A stretch of DNA of 64,000 bases from assembly GCA_025602905.1 (NCBI GenBank), contig JAHLKI010000027.1, forward strand, positions 124,001 through 188,000. The letters are read 5' to 3'. Of the stretch, positions 22,434-34,486 are shown piece after piece. Both the position numbers and the translations under genes were made by a program. Below the pieces are notes generated by a model. It had not been told where the DNA came from and did not search any database. It saw nothing but the letters and a program-made list of their open reading frames with translations. The stretch's first letter is position 1, and each line of letters starts with the position of its first letter. Source of the stretch: Phlyctochytrium arcticum. Taxonomy: Eukaryota; Chytridiomycota; Chytridiomycetes; Chytridiales; Chytridiaceae.

Positions 22434-23717
22434 ACATTTCTGTGATGGGATGTGATGGGACGCTTTTCTATGCTTTACTTTGCTTGAACATTATTAGTTG
22501 GGTTCTCATACTTCTTTGAACTTTATGTTTAGTGACTGCATACTCCTGATGACACTCGTGAGGACTCTGAGGATCTGAGGAGGCAAATGCATTTGTTCCA
22601 TATTTTAAGGAGATTGTTAACGGCACCCCCCTGAAAGTGTTAACGGCACCCCCCTGCAGCCGGATTACCATAGAAATACATCTGTTACCTAACCACTTAA
22701 GTGTCAGGTCCTTTCCTTTGTAGAAATGAATAGGTGCCAAAGGGCAGCAGCTATGGCCGCCCGCCCACCTGGCCAGTCTCACTCCCGAGTACTCAAGTCG
22801 AGCAGGGTTGCTCAATTGTGAAGAAGCTCTGATGGAAAACGGTCTGAGGAGACCTATGGCAGCAACAACAGCACACATGGTTTGAAGCACAGAGACAACC
22901 AATTCTCCCACAGACAGATGTCATTTGAATCTGTATGAAACAGATGTATGTCTATGGTAATCCACCTACAGGGGGGTGCCGTTAACACTTTTAGGGGGGT
23001 GCCGTTAACAATTCCCTATTTTAAAATTCCATTTTACGGAATGTTTCGATGACACAAAAAATCGAAAAGTTTGATGAAACTCGGCGGAGTCGGACATATG
23101 GTGGTCTCATTCTTTGGCGGCAGTCCTGTGTATTAATGAAAGGTTCAGTAACCAATCCTTTTGAAACGTTTGCTTTTGAGCCTTCTTGAAAGTTCTTGTC
23201 ATGCAACGACATGGAAAGAATCGAGCTCTAAGCTCTTTCCAGTGGGCAATACAGCTCTCACCCGGGTACAAATTTCTATTCCTCTTTGTGCAATGTGCAT
23301 GCACGCATATAGTATTGTCCTATGCCCCGATAGGAATGCTTGGCAGTCTTGTCATATAGTGGGTTTTTAGGTTTTTGAGCTGTGTGTTGGGCAGTGGGCA
23401 CCAACCCGTTGACCAGAAACCTGGCTCAAAGTCGACCCTCGTGCGCCGCCGGCCAACCCGGAAATTGGAAAGTGGACGTTTCCATATTTCTACTGAACGC
23501 GAAGCTACTGCCCGACGACCAAAAAACAAATTTACATTCCTCACTTTGACAGATTGGAGCGCTGGCGCTATAGTGCTCTGACGCCTGCGGTTTCCTTCTC
23601 ACGCTGGGAGGAGTTACGATTCTCGTTTCAACATTTTCTTGTGTGTGCTCGCTCGCAGTCGGTTGTTGCCCGCGGGTGAGAATCGGTGATTGCTCAAACG
23701 GACAATAGTCTCGAAAC
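22434..23717. other. Intergenic with MITE-like element
   Basis: 1.3 kb between PEPCK and the K+ channel. Apart from the inverted-repeat element at 22614-23011 listed separately, no gene or RNA was recognised. Confidence 0.5.
22614..23011. mobile_element. MITE-like element with long terminal inverted repeats, 398 bp
   Basis: The two ends are imperfect inverted repeats of roughly 70-80 bp, starting TTGTTAACGGCACCCCCCT and running through a shared GGATTACCATAGA-ATACATCTGTT. Within each end the core GTTAACGGCACCCCCCT occurs twice, about 23 bp apart. The interior has no convincing coding frame. No clean target-site duplication was seen, though TATTTTAA occurs on both flanks (near 22600 and 23017). 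This fits a non-autonomous DNA transposon; the transposase partner is not in this window as far as I can tell. Confidence 0.72.
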
Positions 23718-26307
23718 ATGTCGTTTATCAATCGAAGCCGGGTTCGGGCAGCCACAGACCACCACCCAGATATTTCGCAGGAACCGACAACAGTCACAAC
23801 AACAACCCGGTCACGGCGCAATTCGGCAAATACTATGATGCAGACTTGGATGCTTGAAGAGTGAGTGCCGCCTGCCTCTCTACATGGTGTGCTAAGTGTC
23901 TGACTTTTCCTTCTCCTCTCAGAGCACCACCCAAGGAAGATACTCGCCAAGCTATGCAAAGGAGGGGATTGCGACCGCCCAGTCCTCATAATTCCGACTA
24001 CCAGTTCAATCCCGAACGAGACGACTATGACGATGATTTGATGGGAGACGAGAGTTCGGGGTCGGGGTCGGATTCAGAGCCTGGTGGGGATGATTACGAT
24101 GAGACAAAACCCGGATTACATTTGAAGCCGTCACATCATGGTGGAGGAGGGGACAATTCAAAACTCGACCGATATGCATCCGATGCGACGGCGGTGAACG
24201 AGGCCGGATATCGACATAACCTAGACGTGGAGGAGGCCGGCAACTCTAGCTACGACAATGCCGCAGAACTCTCCATATCTTCTTCCAATTCCAGCATGTC
24301 TCATTTGACCTGGCGACAAAAGGCGTTTCGGATCTTGCATGACCGCAAGCACTCATTCATTGGGAGGATACTGCGGAAGATATTTACGGGGGCATTGCTT
24401 ATTTCCGTCATTACCATGTGTTTGGGGACCGTAGATCAGATTTTGGCTGATGAGCAAGCTATTCGAACCACATATGGCATTGAGGCGGCCTGTTTGGTTG
24501 TGGTACGTGATTCATTGCTTTTTTCCTTCTCTGCGGCTGTGTACTAATCTTGTTGGTGCTCTCCCTTTAGTTTACTTTGGAACTGATTCTGCATTGTGTG
24601 GCAGCCCCCAATTGGCGATACATCTGCACATTTGTCCGCGTGCTGGATTTTCTATGTGTCATCCCCTTCTATATCGACATCATCCGCTCCATCGCCGCCT
24701 CGCGAGAACTCTACTTGACAGCCTACCAGATTGAAGCGGGCGCTTGGGTCCGACTCTTGGACTTGTTTCGGGTCCTTCGTCTGTTTCGAGTATTTCCCAA
24801 AAGTTCAAAGTTGCGGATGATGGGGACCGCTTTTGCCCACTCTATTGATGGGCTCTGGTTATTGTTTTATACGATCCCGCTCCTGATTGTCATGTTTTCG
24901 GCACTGCTTTTCTATGCGGAGCAAACTCAGTCGAGCTGGAACGAAACCGAACGACTTTGGTACTATGATTCCACCGCCACACAATCACCCTTCCAATCCA
25001 TTCCAGATTGCTTTTGGATCATCATTGTCACTCTCACGACCATTGGATACGGTGACACTGTCCCTCGAACACTTTACGGCCGCCTGGTGTGCTCGTGTGT
25101 CATGATCATGTCGCTGTTTGTGGTAGCTTTCCCCTTGACCATGATTACATCTCAGTATGCGCTGGTTGCGGAGAAATACGCCATCAACCGCGCTCTTTTA
25201 CGGCGCGAACGAGCTGAAAAGGAAGAACAGCGTCGTCAGCGGCGTCAGGAACGGTCACTGCTGCGACAAATCGGGTTGCAGCGCACGGACACGATGATTT
25301 CCAACTTTAGAGATAAAGTCCGGAGTTTTGTGGCCAAGGACCCTAAAGAGGACAATGACCCGTACGGATTTTCGCCATTGGGGTTGCGTCGGGCTTGGAC
25401 TTCACCTGATTCGTATCAAGTAGCTCATAGCAACAAAGTCGCAGGCTGGCTTAAGCGGACCGACAAGCCACGGCCGTTACGTGGCGAAGATATGTCTTGG
25501 CCCTTACGAAAAGCGGGCAGCGGAGATAATCAACAGCAACAACCGCCGCAGTTGGAAATGTCATCGATCGTACCCAATAAGCCATTATCGGAGAGCCCTT
25601 CCCACGAGGGACAGAATACCCTGTCGGTGACTGGCGCCAACCGACTTTCTATGGCTTCTCTTGCATCCCGATTAACGGAGGGAGGCGACTATAATCACGA
25701 AAACACATTTCCTCGAACTCTATCCCGCCGTAACGCCAGTTCGCAATCACTTGATTTCATGCGCGTGCCAACCAACGTCTCGTTCAGTATCCCTCAAGCA
25801 TCACCCTCCTCAAATACCGCACTCAATGTTCCCTCTGTCCCCGATGTTCCTCCCGCGTCTATTCTAATCAGTGAAGCCAACACTCTCCCAACTGACTGCG
25901 ATGCCACCGTCCGCATTGCGGGTCCCCCCATGACCAGTCAATCTGTACCTGTACCTGTAGCAGCTGCAGCCGAACGGTCAACAGTCGCATCATCACCCAT
26001 CCGCTTTGCCCCCTCCCTGCCAAATCTCAAGGCGGCAACAACATTTGCCAGCAGCCCTCTCCGTCAATCCTCCGCCGACGTGGAATCCAATGCCTCCCTC
26101 TCACCCGAACCTCTCCCCTCTAATCCCACCACCACCCTTTCAACACCACAAGTCCCCCGCGCCCTCTCGATAGACATCTTTTCACCTCCCAGCAGCAATT
26201 CATCAATACCCTCGGCAGCGTCAGAGCCCATGATGACGATCAAAATCAATCTTCGTGACTCGGAACATCTCAAGCGGGTGCTGGAGAGTTTGCAGAATCT
26301 CACATAG
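23718..26307 (+). CDS. Voltage-gated potassium channel alpha subunit (Kv-like), 3 exons
   Basis: Exons 23718-23860, 23923-24502 and 24571-26307 give 819 aa. The cytosolic N-terminus (~180 aa) is acidic and Gly/Ser-rich, with no recognisable T1 domain. S1-S6 run from about 195 to 445. S4 is WVRLLDLFRVLRLFRVFP (about 300-317) with Arg at regular three-residue steps, the voltage sensor. The pore helix and selectivity filter read VTLTTIGYGDTVP (about 394-406), where TIGYGD specifies K+. S6 follows as MIMSLFVVAFPLTMITSQY, carrying a PLT rather than the animal PVP bend. After S6 comes a basic coiled-coil-like stretch (RRERAEKEEQRRQRRQER) and a ~350-aa disordered Ser/Pro tail. It should tetramerise in the plasma membrane. 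Confidence 0.92.
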
Positions 26308-27175
26308 CACACGGCGTAAACTTGCACACTATTATTACTCAGAATTTTTCGTCCTTTGTCCATATCCTCGCTAGTATTTATATTATAGATTCTCCCTTAT
26401 CCTGGAATACCACAATGTACATTTTGACATAATACATTCTCCGCTTGAGAAACGGCATTACTCTTCGGTGAAGGCCAAACGGCATTCTTGCAAATCCCTT
26501 ATCTAAACATCTTTGGGGGAGGCAGGGCGATTCCCGCTTATACCCACACCTTCGCCATACTCGTACGATTCCGTAGCTCAGGGCAAACGAATTCCAAGCG
26601 AAAAGCGCAAAGGAAGTCCAGTGCGGAAAAACGCAAGAAGTGCTAAGGATCACGAACTTGACTGTGCCGCCATATTGAGTAATCACAAACTCCGCACTCT
26701 TTTCCCGCTTTGCGTCGCCCATAGGCCCAGAGGCCTACAAAACAAAAGTCGCATAAGGAGGAAAAAGAATGAAAAAAGACAAGGGTCCGGGGTCCCGCCA
26801 GCGTGCTACTTCTCAGCGTGCCATACATTCTTCTTTGTGTTTATTTCGCGTATATAGAGACCGTTGTGATCTTGAAAGGAAATTGCAAAACTAATCTAGC
26901 ACGGGTGATGCATGATACGATGGAACATTTGGTACACCAGTTTAAGGCGAGGAACTCCCGAACTTATGGGTAGATAGGCGTGGACTGCGCCGACTGTCCT
27001 TTGGTAGGGGCTTCCATTGATCCCAGTGAGGGTCATCCTCTTCTTCCAAAACCCAAGAAGGTTTTGAATGAGGATATGAAATCCCGCCTTTCGGGCAGGT
27101 ATATAAGACAATGGCATGATAATTTGTATATACCTTTGAGCGTATTCGTCCACTTGAATTTGGCAAAAAGTAGAG
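26308..27175. other. Intergenic upstream of the GPCR gene
   Basis: 870 bases. A stretch near 26569 (ccgtagctcagggcaaacg) superficially resembles a tRNA D-arm, but no cloverleaf can be completed. TATA-like AT tracts lie near 27103-27133, shortly before the GPCR start. No gene was recognised. Confidence 0.45.
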
Positions 27176-30100
27176 ATGATGGGTCGACTACGATCGTCGA
27201 AGCCATCGTTGGTTGCAAGATGGACTCTTTTCACCATCGGCGCTCTTGCTTGCTTTTTGGATCGGAATGTCGTACTTGCTGCTCAAGCACCCCCCGGGGA
27301 CAGCATTGCCCAAAATGTATCGGTTCCTCTCACCTCCTTTGACAAGGCCTCAAACTACTTTGTGCTAGGAGGGCTGTTTAGTATGACCTCTGCCGGAACG
27401 TATTCGGAAAAGGGCATTCACCGAGCAGAGGCTATGCGATGTGCCGTCAAAAACTTCAACGCTAGTCCAGATATTCTGCCTGGTTTGACGGTATATTACC
27501 ATATTGCCGATGATTTGGACTTGCCCAGTCATTGTAAGGGCTCTCTTTTGTGGCTTTCCTCTAAACGTTTGGTTTCCTAACACTTCGACTTTTTTTAGCG
27601 GTTTACAAGACCATGAACTTTATTGATGACGGGATCATGGCAGTCATTGGAGCTGGTGCCTCATCCATCACGGATGTTGACTCTAAAGTGCTCTCATCTT
27701 TCAATATTCCACTCGTGTCATATGCCTCATCGACAACCTCGTTGGCCAATATTGTTCAGTACCCCAATCTTCTGCGTACCGTTGCGGATGATTCATATCA
27801 GACGAAAGCCATGATTGCTCTGGCAGAGCAGTTTGACTGGACTTTGATTGCCGCAAGTATGGTTTTAATTGAAGATTTTCCCATTGAACTTGATTTTTAT
27901 GCATTGTTTAGTTGGCACGGATGATACGTATGGAGCTGCTGGTCTGGCATCCTTCTTGATGGAAGCAAAGGCGGCAAATATCAAGATTCCCTGCTCCGAG
28001 ACAGTCACAGGCGGCCAAATGGCAGCTGTCACTGGATTCTCCACCTGTTTGGCCGGATCCCAGGTCAAAGTCGTCATGATTTTCGGTATGGCCTGCCCAA
28101 GCTTGCCGATTTTGTTAAAGTATTAATGAATGTCACCAATAGCCAATGAAGCGAATGCGGCTTCCATCATCACAGCTCTGAAAATGGCCAGTGCCGTCAG
28201 TGCTGACATGGTATAGCAAAATCTTTAGAATGCTAGTCAAAATGACCTAAATTTCCTTTCAAACCAGGTATTTATCGCATCCGACTCTTGGTCGACCACA
28301 CTTCCCCCAACCATTCTCAGAAATAACGGTGTAGACCCCTCCATTCTTACTGGAACCATTTCCACGATCCAGTGGCCTGGAGACTTGACTCCCATCAAGG
28401 ACTGTTTTGCAAATATCAATCCGTTGGCATACCCACAATTGACGACCTACTGGGAAAACAAGTTCAAATGCTCGACTGACCCATCGTTCACTGGGTCCGT
28501 ATGCCCCATGGGTTACAACCCAAATCGCATCGCATGTCGATGTAACGGGCAAGAAACGTTGGCTGGAGTTACTCCCAATGTAAGTCCATATACATTTCTT
28601 GGTAGTTGGCCCACGATGTAACATACCCTGGGATATGCAGAACAAGGCAGCTCTGGTCTATGATGCTGTACACACTATTCTGAATGCATTGGATTACCTG
28701 CTCAACAAATGCAATCAGCTCCCTGACTCGTTTCAAAATATTTGCGCCAGTGCTACTCTGACTGCCGAAAATATTTTAGACGCAGCCCGTCTGTTGAAAT
28801 TTGATGGTCTCTCGGGCGAAATATCCTTTAGCGGGGTCAACCGACGAGGTACGCTATCAGTAACTTATTTTTCGATGTGGGCATGCCACTAACAAGCTAT
28901 GTAGTGAGCTCGTACAGTTATATCCAGTATAATGGGAGCGCTTGGAACATGATTGGAGACTGGACAACGCGAGGAAACTCTTCCGTCGCTCATCTCAACC
29001 GCGCTGCCTTGACATGGCGGCCTGGTAACACTGAACCGCCCGTCTCTGGTGAGTTCCCGCGCGCCTGAATACAGGAACACGGAGCTGATCCTTGCCTAAT
29101 TTTAGTTCTGATTCCGGACTACGTCAAGTCCTCCGATGCTGTGGTCATTGCGGTAAAAGCCATTGCGGCTGCCGGTCTTGTTATCGATCTCTTCCTTGCC
29201 ATTTACATTGCCCGGAATACACGTCACGAAGTCATCAAGCGCTCCTCTCCCTTATTCTGCTTGTTAATGTTGCTGGGAATGGCCCTCATATATGTGGACC
29301 TGTTCTTGTGGGACGGACCTCAGAGCACCACTACATGTGTGAGCAAGATTTGGGTGCCGCTAGTAGGATTTGCAACAGTTATGGGACCCTTGCTGGCAAA
29401 AACTTGTGAGTGATAGCGCTGGGTGCAGATGAGCCGAGAAGAAAAAACTAATCTCCTTTATAGTCCGAATTTACCAAATCTTTAATAGCAAGCGATTGCG
29501 CTCGCGAACCTTGCGCAACTCGCATCTCATTGGCATGTTTGCCTTTGTCCTCTCTGGTCAATTAGCGCTTCTCGTGATTTGGACCGCATTCGACCCCATT
29601 TCACCAGCCAATGTCATCTCAACCTCTTCCAACTTCTATGGGGTCATCAGCTGTCAAGGCAAAGAGCCCGTATTCCAGAACGCCATGTTTGTAGCCTTTA
29701 TCGCGTACAACTGTTTGCTCTTGGGAGCTGGTAGTGCGTTGAGTTACAAGACTCGGAACGTTCATTCGAGTTTCAACGAGAGCAAGTACATTGCTTACAC
29801 GGTAAGGTTTTAAACCTTTGTTCATTGATTGTAAGGGCTCTTGTACTCATCAACCACTGTCGCAGATTTACAATATTTCCCTGTGTGTTGCTGTTCTCCT
29901 GCCCATCTATCTGACTATCGGCGACAACCCCGGCTCGACGCTTCGCACTTACCTGGTCCGGTCTCTCGCCACCATTTTCGGCAACACTGCCGCCATGCTC
30001 ATTCTTTTCGGTACCAAAGTGTACCAAGTATACCGCGACGCTCGCGCCGACGAGTATGACTCTTCGGGCGGTGCTGGTGGACCCAGTAGCGGCCGAAAGG

Positions 30101-30333
30101 GCTCTAGTGGAAATATTATGGGTGGCCGCAGGGGAAGCGGAAACTTGATGGCAGGGCAAGTGTACGTTGGTGGTCCTGGAGGGCCCCGGAGGGTCAATTC
30201 AGCGATTGAGGGGGGCAGCCGGCGCCCGTCTATGGATGTGGAAAAGAAGGGGAAGGAACAGGCAGCCCCAACACCAAAAGTCATGAAAGCAGTCAAGACA
30301 ACGATCAGTGAGGGGGATGAGGGACTTCCGTAG
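27176..30333 (+). CDS. Class C (GABA-B/mGlu-like) G-protein-coupled receptor, 10 exons
   Basis: Exons 27176-27533, 27599-27856, 27912-28085, 28143-28210, 28268-28579, 28641-28848, 28905-29048, 29106-29405, 29464-29801 and 29866-30333 sum to 2628 nt and 875 aa. A hydrophobic signal peptide (about 12-36) precedes a periplasmic-binding-protein-type ligand domain (about 55-480), seen in IMAVIGAGASSITDVDSKVLS, PLVSYASSTTSL and LLRTVADDSYQTKAMI. The 7TM block (about 525-790) shows class C hallmarks: GPLLAKTFRIYQIFNSKRLR after TM3, and SYKTRNVHSSFNESKYIAYT after TM5. A Cys pair (TTTCVSKIW and VISCQGKEP) matches the conserved extracellular disulphide. There is no obvious cysteine-rich linker, which suits the GABA-B branch. 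The C-tail is Gly/Arg-rich. The ligand cannot be read from sequence. Confidence 0.93.
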
Positions 30334-30814
30334 ATATAGTTTCATCATTCGTTCGCTCCTTGTGTTTATAGATACGCAACGTCAATGTTCATTTGCCTGA
30401 GCAATAAAAAGGTAGACACCTCAAAAATATATAAAAGGGTCTGCAGTCTGCAGCATAGTGTTCAGATGATATCTCCGCACAGCGTAGTTTTCATCTGTTA
30501 CCAATTTAAGAAAAAGCAAAGTAATGGTCGAATATGATCTCAAAATATCGTTGCCCAGAGATGAGTGATTAAGGTTAACTTCGTGTCGTTTGTGACATGC
30601 CCCGAATCCATCAATGCACTCACTCGAATAACCCTCCATAGCACCATAGAATCCCCTCACTACTTGACAAAATCAATAACATGTCTGCCATCCTGAGCCT
30701 CCATACATCTCATCACACAACCTTTCAGTGAGTTTCACCGCCCTCCAACAGTCCGAGTTTCAACACTAATCAATGAATTCACAGATTGTCGATATAATAC
30801 GTTGCGATACCATT
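30334..30814. other. Intergenic
   Basis: AT-rich 3' flank of the GPCR gene with a TATA-like run (aaaaatatataaaaggg) near 30423. No gene was recognised. Confidence 0.45.
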
Positions 30815-31076
30815 CGCAGCGAGCCCACGCATAAGCCCACCTGTCAAATAAACCCCCGCTTTCGCATATTTTCGCGTACGAAGCTCCTGGTATTTCCTTC
30901 GGCAACGAATACTCTCCACACCGTCCGAAATTGATGTGAATATTTTGAGCGTTCGCTGGAAAGGAATTTGGAAGACATGCCCTCCAACATCAAAATCATG
31001 CCATAATCCACCCATACGGTCGTTCAGCTGTTTTGACCACCATCCGTCAACTTTGTTCTTTTGGGCCGTGGGCTCG
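30815..31076 (+). repeat. GIY-YIG family copy A: 5' (promoter-like) module
   Basis: Plus-strand segment matching, with drift, the 5' regions found at 59205-59430 (+), 50430-50640 (-) and around the retrotransposon (47198-47340 and 40230-40308, -). Shared landmarks in order: GCCCACCTGTCAA, GCTCCTGG, GAATAC(T/C)CTCC, then ACATCAAAATCATGCCA(T/C)AATCC and ACGGTCGTTC. No coding frame continues from it: it abuts a reversed C-terminal fragment of the same family, so this locus is a rearranged remnant. Confidence 0.6.
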
Positions 31077-31079
31077 AGC

Positions 31080-31440
31080 TTAGATAGACCGATACAGTCT
31101 ATGTTGACGGCTTCGCCGCCGACTACTCTGAAAGTCTTGCCGATGTAGTCCTTGCCTTTTTTCGATGCCCTTCTGGCGACGAGTTGGACGTCACTTCCCG
31201 GAAGGAATCTCTTGAGCTTGCTCGTGTGTTCCGTTCGGCGTGGACTTGAATGGCCGATGCCTTCCTTCCTTTGACGATCGTCGACTTGGCGGTCTTGTTT
31301 GTCAGCTTGCCAGCAGACTCAGCACATCCTTCACCATACATTCGCCTCTGACTTCGACTCCCGGCTCTCCCCCACTTGGCCAGTTGCTCTCAGGTACTAT
31401 AGTAGCTCAACGCAATCGTGTCGTTCAAATCGATCCAACC
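31080..31440 (-). pseudogene. GIY-YIG family copy A: C-terminal-half fragment
   Basis: Reversed relative to the adjacent 5' module. Translation on the minus strand gives the family motifs LNDTIALSYYST, EQLAKWGRAGSRSQRRMYG and a GRKASAIQVHAERN stretch, then the segment equivalent to EVRLTTRRSPK. Frame shifts and stops are present. Neither the GIY-YIG core nor the C-terminal end is present. It is a decayed fragment. Confidence 0.65.
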
Positions 31441-31847
31441 ACTACAGTACGGTAAAAGCGCAACCTTTGTTATATATTTCGGTTTCAAAAAGTTATAAAT
31501 GCAGGAAGGTAGTATCACGACACATAAGTCATGCAAAGCTAAGGCCATGTCAAAGTTTTATAGATGAGATGTTCATATGCAATTCAGGTATATAGAGCAT
31601 ATAAAAAAAACAGCAGAGGATCAGGCCCCAGCTCCTACTCCTAGTCCTTTGATGCCAATTTGCCGAGGAGATCCGGTTGGGAAATTTGGCGATGAGAATC
31701 AAGGTACACACATGCATCTGGCTCTGACGCAAACAACTGCGCATCTCGACGGGAAACCCGTTGGAGGTTTGCGGTGGCTGAAAAGATGCGGTCCGAGTAG
31801 CGGACCCTCCGCAGTGTGTTGCACCCGACTCTGATGTTGTCAGTATT

Positions 31848-32102
31848 AACGTGATAATCCTCTTGATGGATGGATGGATGGATGGCACCACACGTTCTCG
31901 TTCGCGCAAGGTAGTTCACACGCTATGTATTGTAAGGTCCAACCTCTCAAACAGAGGTCTGGCATCGACTCTATATGTACACAACTGGGACACAACTTCG
32001 ACCGCTAATATAACTACATTTGGCAATCGACTGCGCAAACTAATCTGACATGTCACTTCCACTGCTGCCCTGCTACCACTGCTGCCAGGCTACATCACAA
32101 TA
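31848..32102. mobile_element. 255-bp insertion (or site of paralogue deletion) at the ankyrin gene 3' end
   Basis: The related locus at 49540-49905 runs continuously where this locus carries 255 extra bases. AGTATT lies on both sides (31842-31847 and 32103-32108), as expected of a 6-bp target duplication. The ends are weakly inverted (TTAACGTGAT versus TTATTGTGAT). Inside is a GGAT tetranucleotide run (about 31862-31887). The extra DNA supplies the stop codon now used by the ankyrin gene. A microhomology-mediated deletion in the other copy is the alternative. Confidence 0.55.
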
Positions 32103-34486
32103 AGTATTTGACATATTTTGCTTGGCTCTCTTAAATTTGTCTTCCAAACAACCTCCGCACATGGCATGACCCTCTTTGTTGAAGACGAGAGTGGTGTTGT
32201 TGATGGCAATTTGCGGCGAACCTTGACATGATATCCTCGTCAACTGGTTTGATTGTGGAACAAATGTTCCGTCAGAAAACAGCATTCCTCCGTGATCCCC
32301 CTCGTCAGTATCCGAAGTTTGGAAATCAAAATCCATATCAGTAATCCCGAGGTAAACGCAAATGGACTCCATGGTGGTATGCGCTGGCTCGTACTCGTAT
32401 ATAGAACTAGTGTTGTCCTGATTGATCTTGGTACAAGCACGTTTTTCGGGGTTGAGGTCATGGTAAAGCGCCGAAAGAAATAGGTGATCAAAACTCCAGG
32501 GTGGATAGGGTACTCCTATGCCCCTAAGGTATCGGAGAAGAGAATGATCATTGGCAATGAACGCCGGTTCCAGTAAAATAACCGCAAGTTCATTTGCATC
32601 GTGACCGCTGATGGTATACTGGGTTTGTCTGAGGAGTTCCAGAACGACATACTCTCTCTCGTTAATCGCACCCTTTACTGCGCTTTGCCATAGTTCTTTG
32701 TCGCTGGTAGAGATACTGCATTTTGGAGAGGGGGCTTTCAATTGATGCAATGCTACATTTTCGGCAGGCGACGATGGAATCAATACGCGAACTGCATCTT
32801 GAAGTCCTTGTAGGGCAGCAATAGCCAGCCAACGCTGCTTCAGTTTGTCGTGAGAGTAGAAGAAACCGCCATCAGGGTAAGAAGGGCCCGTTAGCGCATC
32901 TCGAATGATTGCAAATAAAACTGGCTCGTTTCGTTCAAGGGCTTCGGTACAGATATTATAGGCAAAGTATTGGGGAATAGTATTGCAGCCTGGTAGTGCT
33001 GCGCATGTCATCAGTTCGTATCGAAGGTCTTGCTTCACCGACTCATCCTTGTTATTATCGGCCATCAATCTCATTGTAAGCAAGCATATACGACGCAATG
33101 CGGCAACTGCGGCCGTTTGCGTTTCCGGATCCAGACCAATGGGTGCCACAACGACTTCCATTGGCCGCAACTTGAGGTGGACAAACAGATTGAAAAAAAT
33201 GTCGGACAGGGCAGACATTTCCCATCTCAAAGCAGGAGTTTTGATTGTCCGGATCATATGTTGTCGACATCTACTCATTATTCGGATCAAGGCCGGACTG
33301 CGGGAAATCGGAAGGTCAACATCGGTTAAAATCATAGGCCTAGACTCTGGTACGTTCTTGACAAAGTGCCAAAGAACTTTTTCTTTCCCATCCTTAATGG
33401 CACGGTTCGACGCGTGAATCATATCAGTGGGGTGTGTCTTCCTCATTTTGAACGCGGGATAGCGCAGACATGTCTCGAGCACCTCCCAGAAACCATGTGA
33501 AATTGCATGATAGACGGGCGGAATCCGTTGATCGGTTTCGCTCATTAAAGCGTTGAAATTGCCGGTACCGCCTAGCAGATTCCATAGATAGAGAAAATCA
33601 GACTCTGGATGGGTATATAGCCAAAGGTCAGCGCCTTTGCTTTGAATGTACTTGGCTCCGTAAAGGATAAGAAAATGTGCTACACTCGTGGTTTGACACA
33701 TCAGAGTGTTCTGCATAATTATGTTGCGGTCGCAGTCAGACATCCCATTTGTGAAAGGTTTACAAAACTCTAGAATGGGTCTAGTGGAGGCTTCTTCAAA
33801 CACCTTGAGGGCGACCCGTGGTACTTGCGTTGCATCCAGTTGCCGTATTAGCTCAAAAAATACTTCACTAATTCAAGGTGCCCGTAAGCAGCCGATAATG
33901 TAGCATACTTCAACAAGCCAGACAGCTCCGGTGCAGCCAGTGGCATCTCAGTCAGGGATTGAACTAGCTCCAATTTTCCATGTTCGATAGCCAAATTTAT
34001 TACCTGGCCCCGGGTTGCGCTGCCGTACTCGATGAATAGTTCGGTTAGAGGTAAACTGCCTTGGATGATAGCCCGTTCACCCGCTAAATACTCCATATTC
34101 ACAGTAGAACCGATATTTCGCTCGAAAAGTAAGCGCAGCATATCAATCTGCTCGAGTTTAACGGCCGTACTGGAAAAAGCCTCCGACATGCATCCCCCCG
34201 GGGAGAATTGAATTCCGGCATCCAAAATCAAATTAACTATGTTGCCTAACCCCAGTGCAATAGCGGTCCGAAGGGCAGCGTCTTTCGCCGGAAACAGGAC
34301 ATCCTGGCATTTGAAACAGCAGGAGCAGGCTTTAATGTCCGAGTGACCACCTGTTCGATGGTGCACACTGTCCCACTCCCAGCGGCAGTCCTTCAAAAAT
34401 TGTCGAACTTTTGCAATGTCGTTGGCTTTGACAGCTCTAACAAGGGCTATCGTCCGCCGTCCGTGTTCCTGCCGAGTGATCTTCAT
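32073..34486 (-). CDS. Ankyrin-repeat-type protein, one frame break at about 33850
   Basis: Two minus-strand frames form one gene: 34486-33848 (212 codons) and an overlapping continuation ending at 32073 (ATG at 33803, 576 codons). The first holds degenerate ankyrin helices (ALVRAVKANDIAKVRQFLKD, ALRTAIALGLGNIVNLILDAG, NLAIEHGKLELVQSLTEM, LSAAYGHLELVKYF). The frame breaks in a T6 tract exactly inside GHLELVKYF; one extra T would join it to FELIRQLDATQ. This suggests a homopolymer error or a fresh frameshift. The rest is alpha-helical with occasional ankyrin-like units. The C-terminus has a CGGCLEDKFKRAKQ motif that recurs at about 49.7 kb. The current last nine or so codons come from the 255-bp insertion. 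The role is unknown; it may be intact or a recent pseudogene. Confidence 0.62.

Noticed and set aside
26560..26640. tRNA-like CGTAGCTCAGG string
   Set aside because: No anticodon arm or T-arm with matching spacing follows, so no cloverleaf can be drawn.
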